From Sipunculus nudus (lineage: Eukaryota > Annelida > Sipuncula > Golfingiida > Sipunculidae), in assembly GCA_026874595.1 (NCBI GenBank), contig CM049309.1, forward strand, positions 22,241,033-22,305,032: a stretch of DNA of 64,000 nucleotides, written 5' to 3'. The notes below the pieces were generated by a model that saw only the letters and a program-made list of their open reading frames with translations, was not told the DNA's origin and did not search any database. Shown here piece by piece: positions 1 through 12,235 of this stretch; within the stretch, counting starts at the first letter, position 1, and each line of letters begins with the position of its first letter. Made by a program: the position numbers and the translations under genes.

Positions 1-1020
1 TAAAATTAGTTCATGGTAACCTATTTTCTGCGGGCCGTTGACCCAAAAACATAAGTTTAAGAACACAACAGTCAGACAGGTACAACACATCTGGACGAGG
101 AACCTTGTTATATGACATCTATGGATGTCCTTTGCAAGTCTCCTTTGAATTCTGAAATTGTTTCACTGTGATCTATATTATGCGAGTTAAAGTAAAGGAA
201 AGATGATTTAAGCACTGATCTATTCAGATGGGCACAAATCAATACGGTTTGACCTATACCCTAAAAGTTCAAGGAGGTCCGGGACAAATCTCTTTCAACA
301 TCTCTTGAAACATTATGATGTCATGATGACCAATAATCTTTGAAATACGAGGAGGAACCTAATTTTGAGCACCCAAAATGTCAGACAGTGCACAAATCCT
401 AATGGTTTGATATGGATTTGTCTTTCTTAATGTAAAGGGGGGGGGGGGGGGTCATTGTTAAGGTTATTTGTACACCTGGAATGAGGTCACTGTGCCCTAT
501 ATTCTGCAAGATATATGAACCAACATGATTTGAGGACCCTACAATGGAGATTTTCATGAAAGGCTACATTTGGAACTAGAAACTTCTAATTCGATTAAGA
601 TCCAGGGATATTCCTTTAACTAAGGACCCATGAATTTCGACGTTCAGCAGAGTTCGTCTATAAAGTGTATTTTTCGAAAGGTTGGTCCTGTGAACTTGCC
701 CCTTGTCCTTGTGACCTAAACATCTGAAAACTTACTATCCTGGAACTTACTTTTACTTCGATTCCCGTTGGGTTGGCTGAAATAGGATAATACAGGATCC
801 AAAGGTACCTTGTGTAATGAATTCAATTAAACAAGAAGAACAGGCACACACAATTTCAAAACAACACATGACATCATTCATCGATATTTTGGAAGATAAT
901 TTATTTGACAAGAAGGTAATCTAATAGGACAATGATAATACTGCAGTATTCCTAAATATATTTTTGGATGCACAAAAAGAATGCAAAGATCAGTGCACGT
1001 GTTTTTTAATCCTTTCCATT
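1..1020 (+). repeat. HINE/pearl-like repeat tract, internal units
   Basis: Non-coding. Phrases such as gtcagacagg, cctatattctgcg and acaaatcaatacgg recur here, at 12.3-13.6 kb, at 43.6-45.0 kb and at 50.6-52.0 kb. They recur about every 165 bp inside each tract. The tract lacks its left hairpin, which may lie outside the window. A run of 15 G occupies 437-451. Molluscan Helitron-related non-autonomous elements are known to carry ~160-bp tandem cores; assignment to that group is inference. Confidence 0.55.
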
Positions 1021-1139
1021 GCCATGCTTAACAGGGTGAAACCTTTCAAACAGTGAGAAACAGGTGATGTTAGCAGCCGATATCTATGGACATGAAAAAA
1101 ATATAAAGTAATGATTAGTACTGGTGATCGGATCCATTC

Positions 1140-1700
1140 TGGTTACAGATTATCAGTCGCGCCACCTGTCATATGTATGATTTAAATTATGCATGATCCG
1201 TGGCTGTGCAAAGTTTCAGGCCAATAGTTTATACCATTCCTGAGATATGTGTAATATTAACCTAACTAAGATGCCTTTATGGCCATAACGGAAAACAGTT
1301 ATAGGTGGCGCCTCTAGAGTTCAGAAAATGATAAACCATTCCATGAGCTTTCCATAGAAACTAAAATAGAACAAAATCTATTGAACAACTCCTGAGATAT
1401 CGGTGGCTTTTTGTAGCAACAAAACGATTGCCATCATAAAGATTACGACCTATGTACGTGATAAATCTATCCACCATCTTACCGTCCAAAATATCAGGCC
1501 GATAGCTTATGACAGTCCTGAGATATATTTGATAAATTTTACCTTCAATAGACGCATAATTGAAAAATAATTATTAATAATTAAACCAAAGTTTAGTGCA
1601 TGATAAAACTATTCTCGAGCTTTCTACAGAAATAAAAAATGGAGAAAATCTAATGAACCACCGTGAGATATGGGTGATTATATACGGCGGTTGACTAAAA
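1140..1700. repeat. Dispersed repeat with cgccacct motifs
   Basis: Two or three diverged units share phrases like gcgccacct, tttcaggccaatag and cctgagatat. Similar wording occurs in the better-defined array at 34.7-35.35 kb, and a weaker echo is at 21.6-22.05 kb. No coding potential is seen. Class of element not recognised. Confidence 0.45.
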
Positions 1701-2390
1701 CAATATTCTTCTCCTTTTTGCAGGAAGCCACATGTCAAAAATAGAGTAATGAAAATATTGACTTAAAGTGATTCCAAAAGCTATCAATAAGGTTCTTCCC
1801 ACTACAGGAAACAAATTTAATGACAGATGGTACCTGTGACCTTGACCTTTGACCCCCAAAATTAATAGGACTCTTCCCCCATTGGCACCCATATATTTCA
1901 TAAGAAAGAAGGTTTTTTAGGGATCAAAAGTTTGGCTTAAAAATGCATCCACAATCTTTTTTTTTAAAGAAGTGGGACCTGTGACTTTGATTTTGACCTC
2001 ATGACACCAAAGTCAAAAGGGTTCTTGCTCTAGTGTTGGGCCAAGTAAAGTCTCAAACCATTCGAAATCCATACTAGAGTTGTCTGCTGGAAAGGAATTT
2101 GAGGACAGACGGACAGACAGGACTATTACTATACGGAACCGCTTATTCAAGCAGAGCATTAACAAACACACATAAGGTATTAGAACTCTAGCTGGAATCA
2201 CAGTTGAAAATATGATAGTTACAATAATTTAGCAGTCTTAAATAAAGGAATGAATGAAAAAATTGCAGGTGGTACCAAAAGTCTTCAAGAACTGAAGAAA
2301 TATGACCTGATCAATAAACACTTCTGGTTTCGGGACGCTAGATGAACCCACAGTTGAGAAATGGACATGGCATCATAAACAGATACAAAT
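1700..2390. other. Unassigned AT-rich non-coding DNA
   Basis: No gene, tRNA or clear element boundary is visible. A short GACAGACG-type run at about 2104-2123 resembles the reverse complement of the CCGT/CTGT microsatellite found at the left end of several repeats in this window, so this may be the end of a minus-strand repeat. Confidence 0.35.
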
Positions 2391-5300
2391 ATGCAGGTCA
2401 TTTGAATATAAGAATAATTATACATGCCCGAGCAGAGTGCCCTGACGAGTGTCTATATCTAAGGTGCGTTGTTTTCTAACAACTTCATATGACTGAACAA
2501 AATTCGATTAGCAATACAGCAAGCCTATACTCTTATTTATAAAAAGTAACGTACTTATTTTTAGGAAAGATTTCTTTTTATACTTTTGTCATACTTTTTC
2601 AGGGGTTAATATTTTTTTCTAGAATCATAATCAGGTGGTGATTAAAGGCTGTTTACCTGAACCAGTTGAGTGCAGTTTAAATACTCTGTCAATATATCAT
2701 AAGTGGCATTCGAATAAAAACGATCTTTTTTTTCCGATATCTTGCCATTTTTATTTAATCACTGGATATATGGAATACTAAAGTATATACTAAGTACATA
2801 ATTTCGTACCTTAAGCTGTTCAGAAGTATCGCGTGACATAAAATCGTAAAACAAATTTATTTTTACTTTTTCATACTTTTTCAGACAGTTTTCCACCTTT
2901 TTCTCTTTACATTTTATATTTTTCCTTGAAACAAAGAGTAGCAGGACTGGATTAGACAAAGAATTGTAGAACCAATTGCGGGTTATGCCTTACTTGTTCA
3001 TTTAAGTAATTAACGCATTCTGGTATGACGCTGCGAACTTGCCGTGGTCCATCGGATGTAACAGCCACTGCTAATGGATAATGCACGGTTTACAGACAAG
3101 TGTATACATTTGTATGCTTTCACATAACTCGAAGAATATAGGTAACTTTGACCTGATTAGGGTTTTCAAGGAGAATTTACTGGGACCTCTTTTGATCTTG
3201 ATCTTGAAGTATCTAGGTCAACTGCTGCGATTAGTGCCAGTCTGACTCACAGGGTGCTTAAATCATAATCTTCACTTAGCTCATAGAATATAGATCACAT
3301 TCAGGTTTCCAAGATATTTACCGGAATCTCCCTGGAACTTAATCATTATAAGGTTTTTAGGGCATTTGTCAAGATCTGAACTCTAGGATGGTCAGAGTTG
3401 CCCATGTGATCAGCGCTCAATATGTGTTTATTTCTTATATCTCACAGAATATATAGATCACAGTGACCTTATTTAAGGTAATTGAGGAAGTTTGACCAGG
3501 AAAATCCTGGCCTTCACGTTAGAAGGTTTCTGGGTAAATATATTTTAATTTGAGCCCATCTTGCACAGTACTGATATCATGTTTTGTTCTTATAACTCAC
3601 AAATAGTCAAATTAATAGCAGGCTAGAGAATAAACCTTAGTTAATACTGACTGCTTAAAGTCATGTTTTCAATTAAGCTTTGCGCCCTCGGTGACTGTCT
3701 ATGTTCTTTAAATCATGTTTTTGGCCAGCAACTTTCAGATTATAGTGCTCCAAGACCTAATTGCAGGTTCCCAAGGATATTAGCCTATGAACTCATAGTA
3801 ACAAACGCAGTTTCAAGGTCTAAAGGTTGCGATTCGTGCCCTGTGCTTTCATATTAATAAGAGATGTATGTAAAAAACTATTCTATTCTTGAGCAGGATT
3901 TTCCTGTTGGCGAGTAATTATAGTTTTTTTTGCACTCGAATAATTTGAATGGATCATGTATGGCAGTGGCTTTAGGCCCTGGTTGGATTCTATTTCTTTA
4001 CTCATCAGGAGATAATTACTATAACTGCTTACTTTAATGAAGTGCTGACCTACTGGTTTACGGTAATATATTCAAGTAAAGATGCAATCAGTTTTTCAAC
4101 ATATAAGCTTTTATTCAACAATTAGGAAACACAAGCATGAAACTGAATATGTTAGGAGGCAATTCTATCATAATCCTTTTAATTACCACTATCATGATCA
4201 AAACACAATATACAAATTGCCAATCGACATTTGTTCCGTAAGGAGTCACTGCCACTTCCAGGTCTCTGCTTGTTTATAAATTTAGTCATAATTTGTGCTT
4301 AAAATAGAAATGATCTTAAATTTATGGAAATCCAGATGACATTGGTAACAGCTATACGAAAATCTGAGTCAGAAATATAGGGCACATTTTGTTAACTTGC
4401 ACTGTTGGATGAACAGTCTGCTGAAATCCGCTGACCAAAGTTGTGAATTAGATCAATTTCCAACATACTTGGTCAAGAAATTCTAAGATATTCGTTCCAG
4501 TACTTACTGATGTGGTAAATGCTTCTTTGCAACAAGGTGTTTTTCCTCCAACAACTAATATCAGCTGTCATGAGACCTCTTTAGAAAGTGTAGTATTGCC
4601 TTTGTTGCAAAGAACTAAAGGCCCGTTTGAAATTTTCATTTTTTTTCCGGAAATTGATAGAACGTGAAGCTTGGGAACAACTGGGAGAACACAGCTAACA
4701 GAGAAAAAACTTCAAGCTTCAAGATGAAAACAGAGCTTGGAATTTAACCTAAGCTGCTTTGCTAAAAGTGCAAACTGATATTTGAAAGAAAGTGATATAC
4801 GTAGTATTTGGTATTATAAGTTTAAGTGCTGCGCTCGACAGAGTCGATCATCAGCTGTTACTGAACCGGCAACAATGTAGATACGGAGTATATGGCTGTG
4901 TCCTTTCATTCCTATAAACATATTTGAAAGATAGACAGGAATCAGTCATAATCGGTGAATTGGTGATCTACAGCCGTTGAACTGAAGTGTGGGCCCTTTG
5001 GGACCAATATTGTACACAGTTTACACAGCTCCTCTGGGAGATATTTGAAGACTGTTTCAATGACATAAGAATTAAGATGCGTAACAACTTAAATTGAATG
5101 ATGATATATTATTTGGAACAGAAAACCAGTTGAAAAAGTTTGAAAACCTTGCTTTTGTTGTTGGAAACAACAATGTCATCCCTACAGATATTAAGGATAA
5201 TTCATGGACAGGCACTTAAAAAGAAAGGAGTACTTATATTTAATTAGATCTGCAGTTCAGCATACCTAACCTGACCGACTGAAACATGTTTCTTCGTTTT

Positions 5301-5865
5301 TTATACCATTATTCGAATATGTGCACAATCTAGATGATATAGCACTACAATTTTAAGGTTATCTCGAGAAGTCATATAGTAATCATCTTGTTAGATGTAG
5401 TTACTGGAAGATATTTTGCAAACTTACCTAAAGTACCTTAATTTTGTGTTGCCATTGGTGAATGAAAAGCTCGTGTCCAATTTGTTTTAAAAGAACTTTT
5501 TGAGACTGAAAGATATATTGACTTAAATTATCAAAGTCCTGCTTAATAAGATGTGATTGTGTTGAAATAATACTTATTAATTCAGTATATTACACAATAC
5601 TAACATTATAATAGAGCATTATGATAATTGTGATGGAGGTATTTGAAATAAAATTGCAAGTGCATATTGGGTCTTTAAACTTGAATCCTAGAAAACAGTG
5701 TACCAAGCGATATTAGCCGTGTGTCATGACAACATGTATATAAAGTCAGTAGCATGAACTCCCGAGTGGTATATGATTTGTAACCTGAGTACGTATAGTT
5801 TGAATATTTATATGACTATTTCATGAAGCTCCCTTTTTGGATTAGTTTCCAGATTTCCACTTGAG

Positions 5866-5941
5866 ATGGCTAACGGGAAGACAGAAAAGCAATTTCTCAA
5901 CACCTGTGCGAAAGGAAACTTTTATATCCTTTGTTTCTTAG
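5866..5941 (+). CDS. PAN gene exon 1 (signal peptide)
   Basis: 76 nt encoding 25 codons plus one base, followed by donor GTACGTG. The paralogue at 58646-58721 has the same length, the same start and the same donor heptamer. This shared structure is the main support for an exon this short. Confidence 0.75.
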
Positions 5942-8900
5942 GTACGTGAAAATCCTTTCTCAAAGTATCAAAATGATAAGTTAAAATCACATCTATTTTT
6001 TTGTGTATCTACTAGAGACTATTGGACTTTTGTTCGAAAGAAATTGAGTAGAAAAATATACAAGAAAGAAAAAGATTATGGAGATATTTTAAGATGCGTA
6101 ATTCATGTAACCTCGGACTCTCTAACTAAGTTTCTTAATATTGAATAGGACTCGTTAAAATATGCTCGGTTAAGTATGAACACATGCATTTTAGAGTTAT
6201 ATAATGGTTTAACATCATTCACGCTCTGAAGAGGTTGACTGCAAATTTGATATGATATGGTCTTTGTAAAAGCAGTGTATCACCTCGTACGAGCAATATT
6301 GATATCAATCTGCTGCACCAGTCTTAAGAAATGAGATTAATCAAAATGTCACTTGGGATATTCACAAAATGTCAGAGCCAGCTCTGGCCCTGATCCCAGT
6401 CAAAGTTCTGCTCGAACATTCGGACAAAGGAACCGCCCTGTGTCACAAGAGAAAAGAAGTATCTGAGTAAACAAAATATGATCCTAAATACCTCCATAAT
6501 ATATTGGCATGTTGCTATGATGTAACCCTAACCCTCCTGAAAAGTTCAGTAAATTATATTCATTACCATTTGCGTAAAACAGACAAACCGACCAACGAAC
6601 CATGGCATAATTATAATACTTTCTCCTCCCGAAGAGGAACAATAACAGTATAACCATGGAGTCACTTGATATGGTTGGTCTTATTAAAGAACTGCTTCAA
6701 TAAACAAGTTTGTATTCGGTTCATTCTCGAATTGCACCCTGATTAAAATATTAAAGATGACTACCCTTAGCTATGATGGATGTAATCTAGTTTCCCCACA
6801 ATACGTCAACAAATTGTGATGTTAAGAAATTAGTCAGAAAGCAAATAAGAAATAGGTGTAGAGCTATATCGGGTATATATAATAACAGGGGAATTTCGGT
6901 CCATGGATATTGAAACATTTTCCTGGTGTAAGCATATCGTTTTGAAGGCGCCCTATTCCTGTGATACCTGAACCGTCTAAAATGTTACTAGATATATACA
7001 AGAGCACATATTCAGTTAGGTTTTATTCATGAAATAATATTTTTATCTCGAATGAAAGACATGAATATATTTGGACTCAAATGAAGTGATCAATTCTTAT
7101 GTTCTAGGGACCATTTATTCATTATACTGTGCTTTTGTGAAACTTCCTTTTTCATTTTCCAAAAAAATGTTTAGTATATTGCAGTTCATTTCAACAAAGA
7201 CTTCCTTAAGTGTTCCAAGGGTGTCCCATGAGATAACTAAATGACTCTAGTCAAATAATTAAATATTAGAAAGGGAAATTGCCTCACAAAGCGTTATCTT
7301 AATGTGACACAATGTTAGATTTTAATGATTTATGTAAAATTATAACTTAAATTTACACTTTTTCAGATGTATTCTGTTTACAAACGTAGTTTGCATGATG
7401 GCGTGGAATTTATACATGAATTTTGGGGTATTTCGTTGCTGTGCGAGGCCATGCGAGAGAAATCACAATAAATCTTGTCGGCGATTTATATGATATTCAA
7501 AAAGTCAGAGACATTCTGTTCTGAATAGTGACTCACATGATATCCGCGGGGATAACTCGAGTTAGTTTTAGACTCAATGAAAGCGAGGTACCGTATAATC
7601 TTCAAAGACCCATCTGGTCGCGTTGTATGTGCATCGTCATAATCAGTGAACGACGCCCTGTTTATGTTAGAAATTACATAGATTATGCATGACTTTAGAG
7701 GTCTGCATTTGTATCAACAATCATTGTGACACAACACTCTTGAAAACTATCTAATATCATTTTGGGCAATTATCATAAAAAATATAGAAAATCGAAAACT
7801 GTAGAAAATCAACTCTTGAAAAAGGTAAACAGTTATCTCTTTTATATCTGAAATTTGTTCAACGGAATTCTGCTTCCTCAAACACTTGATGTGCTCTTTA
7901 AGAGAAAAAAGAATATAAATAATTTGTTTTATCAAACCAGGTATATGCACTGCCGAACTGAAGTCAGTTGGCCCGGAACTGATTGACCGTCCCTTCACAG
8001 ATGATCAGGGATTGATGATACTCTTACCGGCCTCATCCGATCCAACCCTATACAGAGGGGAGCGACAAATGAGCCATTTTAGGTTCTACGCAAATAGGAC
8101 AGGAGAGATACGTCTGCAGGTGTGGCGGAAAACTACGACTGATAACTCAGTCTTCACCCTCCGAGGAACCACCAGTAATTACACAGTCACAGGTCCTGGG
8201 ATACATATCGTGACTCCTTCATCGCCGGTGACAATTAGAGAAGGAGACTTTACTGGATTTTACACTCCAGGTCTGGGAATTATACCAGCGGTAAAAATCA
8301 GTGGATGCAGAGGCCAACGACTGTACTTTAAGAATCCTGCATCATCAGATTTCACTGTAGGAGCGAATGTAACCTTCCCCTGGAATACAACGACAGAGCA
8401 GTGCAGAAACTACTCATTACAAATAGTGATTGGGACAGGTAATTTTATTGCTTGCCGGAAATCTTCGATTTCGGCAAGCATGTTGATCTATTTGTTTGTT
8501 TGTTTGTCTGTCTCCTCTCGTAAATACACAGTTTTGCAGCGATCGCTTTTAAACTGATACAGTTGATAGAAACCCAAAAGTCCTCGAAGCCTATTGAATT
8601 TTGACAAAATTAAACAAAGGTCAAGGTCATCAATAGTTTGCAAACTGTTTTTTTCTTCTTCATTTCTTTGTCTAGTGAGTCGTATCTACTTCAACTGTAG
8701 CTCACTTTAATTGCCATTCAAAGACCTTTGTTTTGGTGTGTAGCTGCCTCAAACTTGCTGTAACCATTGTTACACATTTTGGAGAAGAGTCATGATATTC
8801 GAAAAGAAGGGGTTTTATTTTTCTAACTTTGTCAGTTTTAAAGGTACAGAGGTCTAGTTTTTTGCATCAGGTAGCATGCAAGTAGTGTTATTTTATTAGA

Positions 8901-11681
8901 TTAGAAGTCTCGCAATATCTTGTTCAATATCTCGTCAAACGAGATATTTCAAGATATTGTTTAGTGATAGCTTAGAGTCTACAAGTATGCAGGAATCATT
9001 TTGAAACTGATATATCTTATGTCTTACACAAATATCTTGAAAGGGATTTTTCATTTTCCGGATATGGCCGCTAGGGGGTGCTGCACTCGAACCTCAACAG
9101 CATATCATTTTTTAGCCATACCTCAAAGAGTATAAACCTTAATTACAGAAACTATAATTTATTTTCTACTTCTGGGTCTTCTCAATAACATAAGTAAGTC
9201 ATCTGGTCTCAATTTTGTGTCACTTTGTCAGTATGTCTGTCAGGGGCCGCTACACTCGAATCCCTCCAACATATTACTTTTTGGCCATATCTCAAACACT
9301 ATAAACCTTAATTACAGTATGTCTGTCTGTTTGTCAGTTGTCCTCATATACGCCTACTTGCTGGTTTATAAGTCTTACATATAACATTCTTGTGTCTTCA
9401 GTTTTGATGGAATCATCTTGTAACTTACATATATCGTATGGCTTACAGATGTCTTGAAGTTCTATGTGTATTGTCTAAAAAGATCAAAGGTCAAGGTCAT
9501 CAACTTTGTTCTATATCTTTTTTTCGTCATAACTTTGTTATAATGATCTTATCTCAACAAACTTTGGCTTATTTTCTTCCTCTTCGACGTTGCCCATTCC
9601 TTTGACTAACTGTACGTCATTGCCGGCAATCTTTCTTTATAGATTTTTCTGACTGATATCTTGTACCCTATTTTATGTTTGCCTCTTCCTCACTGTGTCA
9701 AATTTAATAAAGAGCGTTTTTGGGGATTCTTAAATAATCTCTATCATTTCAGAAAAGCCATGGTTGCTTGATTTATGATTAGAAAATATGCCTTTGGTCA
9801 AGCAAATTTGGCTGAAAACAACCATCGGCATTACATATAAACAAAATTCAGAACAAATCAGGATTTTAATTGACACGAGTTTAAAATGGTTTACTTTTAG
9901 GTGTTCACATTAAATAAAAAAAATCTGATGCAAACGGTAGAAACCGGACAATACAGGAAAATAAGATATTTAATATAAATATAATCTCATCTCTTATTCA
10001 TAAAGGTATTTACATATATGACCAAAATAAACATGCAAAAAATAAAAAGTAAATAATTGAGAAATGTATTGGGTTTAAACACATTGTTAATGACTTCCCG
10101 CTCGATATTTTGTCTAATTATTTACACCATAAAAAATTTTGATTGATGTAGTTTAACATTTTCTTGTTATGAACACCTACAGACACATCGGCTGGTAAAT
10201 AATACCATCGTTCATGTATCTCGTGTAACCCATGTAAATCTTTAAAGATTATGAGCATTAGACCAGTATGAAAAAAGAGGTAATGGTTGGGGTTTTAGTC
10301 TTATAACACACAGAGAGATCTGGTCTCATGGTTATAGTCTGAAACTACACAGAGAGTTCTAGTCTCCTGGTTACAGTCTGATATCAATCAAAGAGATCTA
10401 GTCTCGTGGTTATAGTCTGCTATCACACAGAGACACCTAGTTTCGTGGTTATAACCCGTATCACACAGAGAGATCTGGTCTCGTGGTAATAGTCTGATAT
10501 CACACAAAGAGATCTTGTCTTGTGGTTATAGTTTGAAGCGACACAGAGAGATCTAGTCTCTTGCTTATAGTCTGATATCACACAGAAAGACCTTGTCGTG
10601 TGGTTAGAGTCTGATATTATATAGATAGCCTAGTCTATTGCTTATAGTCTGATATGACACAGAGACAACTTGTCTCGTGGTTATAGTCTGATATTGCATA
10701 GAGAGACCTAGTATCGTGGTTATAATCTGATATCACACAGAAAGACCTTGTCATGTGGTTAGACTCAGATATCTCAAAGATAGACCTTGCCTCGCGGTAT
10801 TAGTCTGATATCACACAGAGAGATCTAGTCTCGTAGCAATTGTCTAATATTTCACAGAGAGACTCGTTTGGTGGTTATAGTCGGATAATAAAGAGTGAGA
10901 GATCTAATCTCGTGGTTATAGTTTGATATTACACAGAGAGTCCTAGTCTCGTGGTTATAGTCTGATATCACAAAGAGAGACATAGTTTCATGGTTTTAAT
11001 CTTATATCGCACATGAAGACCTTGTCTTGTGGTTAGAGTCTGATATTACACAGAGATATATAGTCTCGTGGTTATACTCTGATATTACACAGAGATCTAG
11101 TTTAGAGGCTATAGTCTGATATTATCGCAGAGAACCTAGTCTGGTGGTTATTGTATGATATTACACAGAGAGATCTAGACTCGTGGTTATAAACTGATAT
11201 TACACAGAGAGATCTTGTCTCATTGTTATAGTCTGATGTCACCCACAGAGATCTAATCGCTTCCCACCTTACCCTTTGCCTTACTGATATCTGGTTTGTT
11301 CGACTTTCTTTAGATTTGTTTCAGATACCAGTTGACTCATGTTTTGTCACTTATTTATTTTGTTTGCCCCCCAAGCTTTATATAATTTGTCCTTATCATA
11401 TTTACATTGTAGTGGTGACTCCATCATGCAGTCGCTCTGCCTTTCCCAGCAATTGGGTCAGGAAAGAGAAAGGCTACCTGTTCTACAGGAACGAATCTCA
11501 AATCATGAATGTGGGAACCCGAATTACGTGTGCTGCTACCTGTCACAATAAAGGTTGGTGCAGAAGTTTCACATTTTCCTCACTCAGCAACATCTGCTAC
11601 CTGAATGTGGATGTTCTCGACCACACTTTGTCAGGTTATGAGAAGCAAGAGGAGGCAGAATATTACATCCCGGAAAGATGA
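5866..11681 (+). CDS. Secreted protein with C-terminal PAN/Apple-like domain, three exons
   Basis: Exons are 5866-5941, 7941-8438 and 11413-11681, ending at TGA. Both introns are phase 1, with donors GTACGTG and GTAATTT and acceptors AAACCAG and ATTGTAG, and the joined frame encodes 280 residues. Residues 1-30 are a charged start followed by a hydrophobic stretch (FYILCFLGICTA), read as a signal peptide. Residues 31-191 are a region I do not recognise, with C148, C180 and five N-glycosylation sequons (N77, N105, N168, N174, N182), which fits an extracellular beta-rich fold. Residues 193-280 carry C197, C231, C235, C241 and C253 in a CxxxC-5-C-x2-F...CYL layout typical of PAN/Apple modules, which bind protein or sugar ligands. 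The ATG was chosen because paralogue exon 1 has the same start and the same 76-nt length. An acceptor-like TTTCCAG just upstream suggests a 5'-UTR intron. Ligand and role are unknown. Confidence 0.82.
7941..8438 (+). CDS. PAN gene exon 2 (extracellular region)
   Basis: 498 nt bounded by AAACCAG and GTAATTT. The reading frame is open throughout and continues about 120 nt past the donor; that extension is intronic because the paralogue diverges completely at the donor. It encodes residues 26-192 of the predicted protein. Confidence 0.85.
8450..9630 (+). mobile_element. Fold-back element inserted in intron 2
   Basis: Absent from the same place in the paralogous intron, where sequence runs straight from the donor to ctgactgatatc. 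The left end is a hairpin (gcttgccggaaatc against gatttcggcaagc) followed by a GTTT/GTCT microsatellite; the right end carries palindrome ttgccggcaa. Inside are phrases (tcaaggtcatcaa, cgctagggggtgctgc) whose reverse complements appear at 27.2-27.9 kb, so the family is dispersed. No ORF, so non-autonomous; the superfamily is not certain. Confidence 0.7.
8913..8959. repeat. Near-perfect long hairpin
   Basis: The left arm caatatcttgttcaatatct and the right arm agatatttcaagatattg pair over about 20 bp with a very short loop. It lies inside the intronic fold-back element. Confidence 0.65.
9630..10270. other. Intron 2 sequence shared by both paralogues
   Basis: AT-rich DNA that aligns with 62700-63300 (shared ctgactgatatc, cttaaataatct, ttgattgacacg). 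No element or ORF is visible. Confidence 0.5.
10275..11250. repeat. 39-bp VNTR, about 25 copies
   Basis: The consensus unit contains cagagagatctagtctcgtg followed by gttatagtctgatatcaca, giving a 39-bp period with scattered substitutions and a few shortened units. It occupies the last intron of the PAN gene. The paralogue retains only the start of it (about 63300-63345). Confidence 0.9.
11413..11681 (+). CDS. PAN gene exon 3 (PAN/Apple-like domain)
   Basis: 269 nt from acceptor ATTGTAG to TGA. It encodes the five-cysteine PAN-like module with the characteristic CHNKGWC and ICYLN blocks and one sequon (N218). Its position downstream of a 39-bp VNTR means the last intron length probably varies between alleles. 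Confidence 0.82.
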
Positions 11682-11699
11682 ACTATTCTGTTTGTCGCA

Positions 11700-12235
11700 G
11701 ACGTTCAGTAGGAGCTGTTGACGATGTAAATTTGGACATATGCTGATGAATCAATGTTGTGACCTCCTTAGGAATTTAGGATAACCATAAAAGCTATCCT
11801 TTTCTTTTTTAAATGCAGGCATCAAAATATTTATTTTGTTCCTAGTTTGTCCGTCCGTCCGCCCGACCCGCCCCTTTCTCTTTTCAATTACCCTGCTGCC
11901 TTATTCACCAAATAGCAAAGGAATGATATGTGATTACATTTATGCATCATTGTTGAGCTGCTTCTTGCCACCAAAACCCGCCTTTTCGAAGAGATTCTTT
12001 ATATCCAGTGAAAAAATAAATACTAAATTGATTTGAACTCTTAAGAAAATTGTGTTTCCTGAACCAATAGTTCTTATGGTATGGGATTTTCTCATTTCAC
12101 ATGTAAGCGATTTAATCTCTTTATAATAATCGATGCATCAGATAAAAAAATTGGCAGAAGTTTTTATGAACGCTAAGTGATGTTCGCCAGCGGATGGAAC
12201 CACATGGCTTGACCTTTTCTCTGCTAGGCGAAACG
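11700..12235. other. Downstream flank with CCGTCCGT run
   Basis: Non-coding DNA after the PAN gene. A tccgtccgtccgcccg run at about 11848 is like the left-end microsatellite of other repeats in this window, so a degraded element probably starts near 11815. No polyadenylation site can be assigned with confidence. Confidence 0.35.

Larger units (their letters stand above)
2390..10300 (+). repeat. Segmental duplication, block A (with PAN gene)
   Basis: Block A aligns by eye and in order with 55010-63345. Anchors are caggtcattt (2395 against ~55012), gtgccctgacg, ttgtgaattagatca (4440 against ~56638), gtaccaa.cgatatta (5700 against ~57782), exon 1, exon 2 and gaaaaaagagg (10268 against ~63301). 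Exons are about 85% identical and introns lower, so the duplication is old. Stretch 3.1-4.4 kb has no visible partner in block B. Confidence 0.8.

Noticed and set aside
8012-8557. Single-exon reading of the PAN gene's second exon
   Set aside because: The frame extends both ways across clear splice sites shared with the paralogue; it is an exon of a three-exon gene.
10275-11250. CRISPR-like array of regular repeats
   Set aside because: Units are contiguous with no spacers, and the sequence is an intron of a eukaryotic gene.
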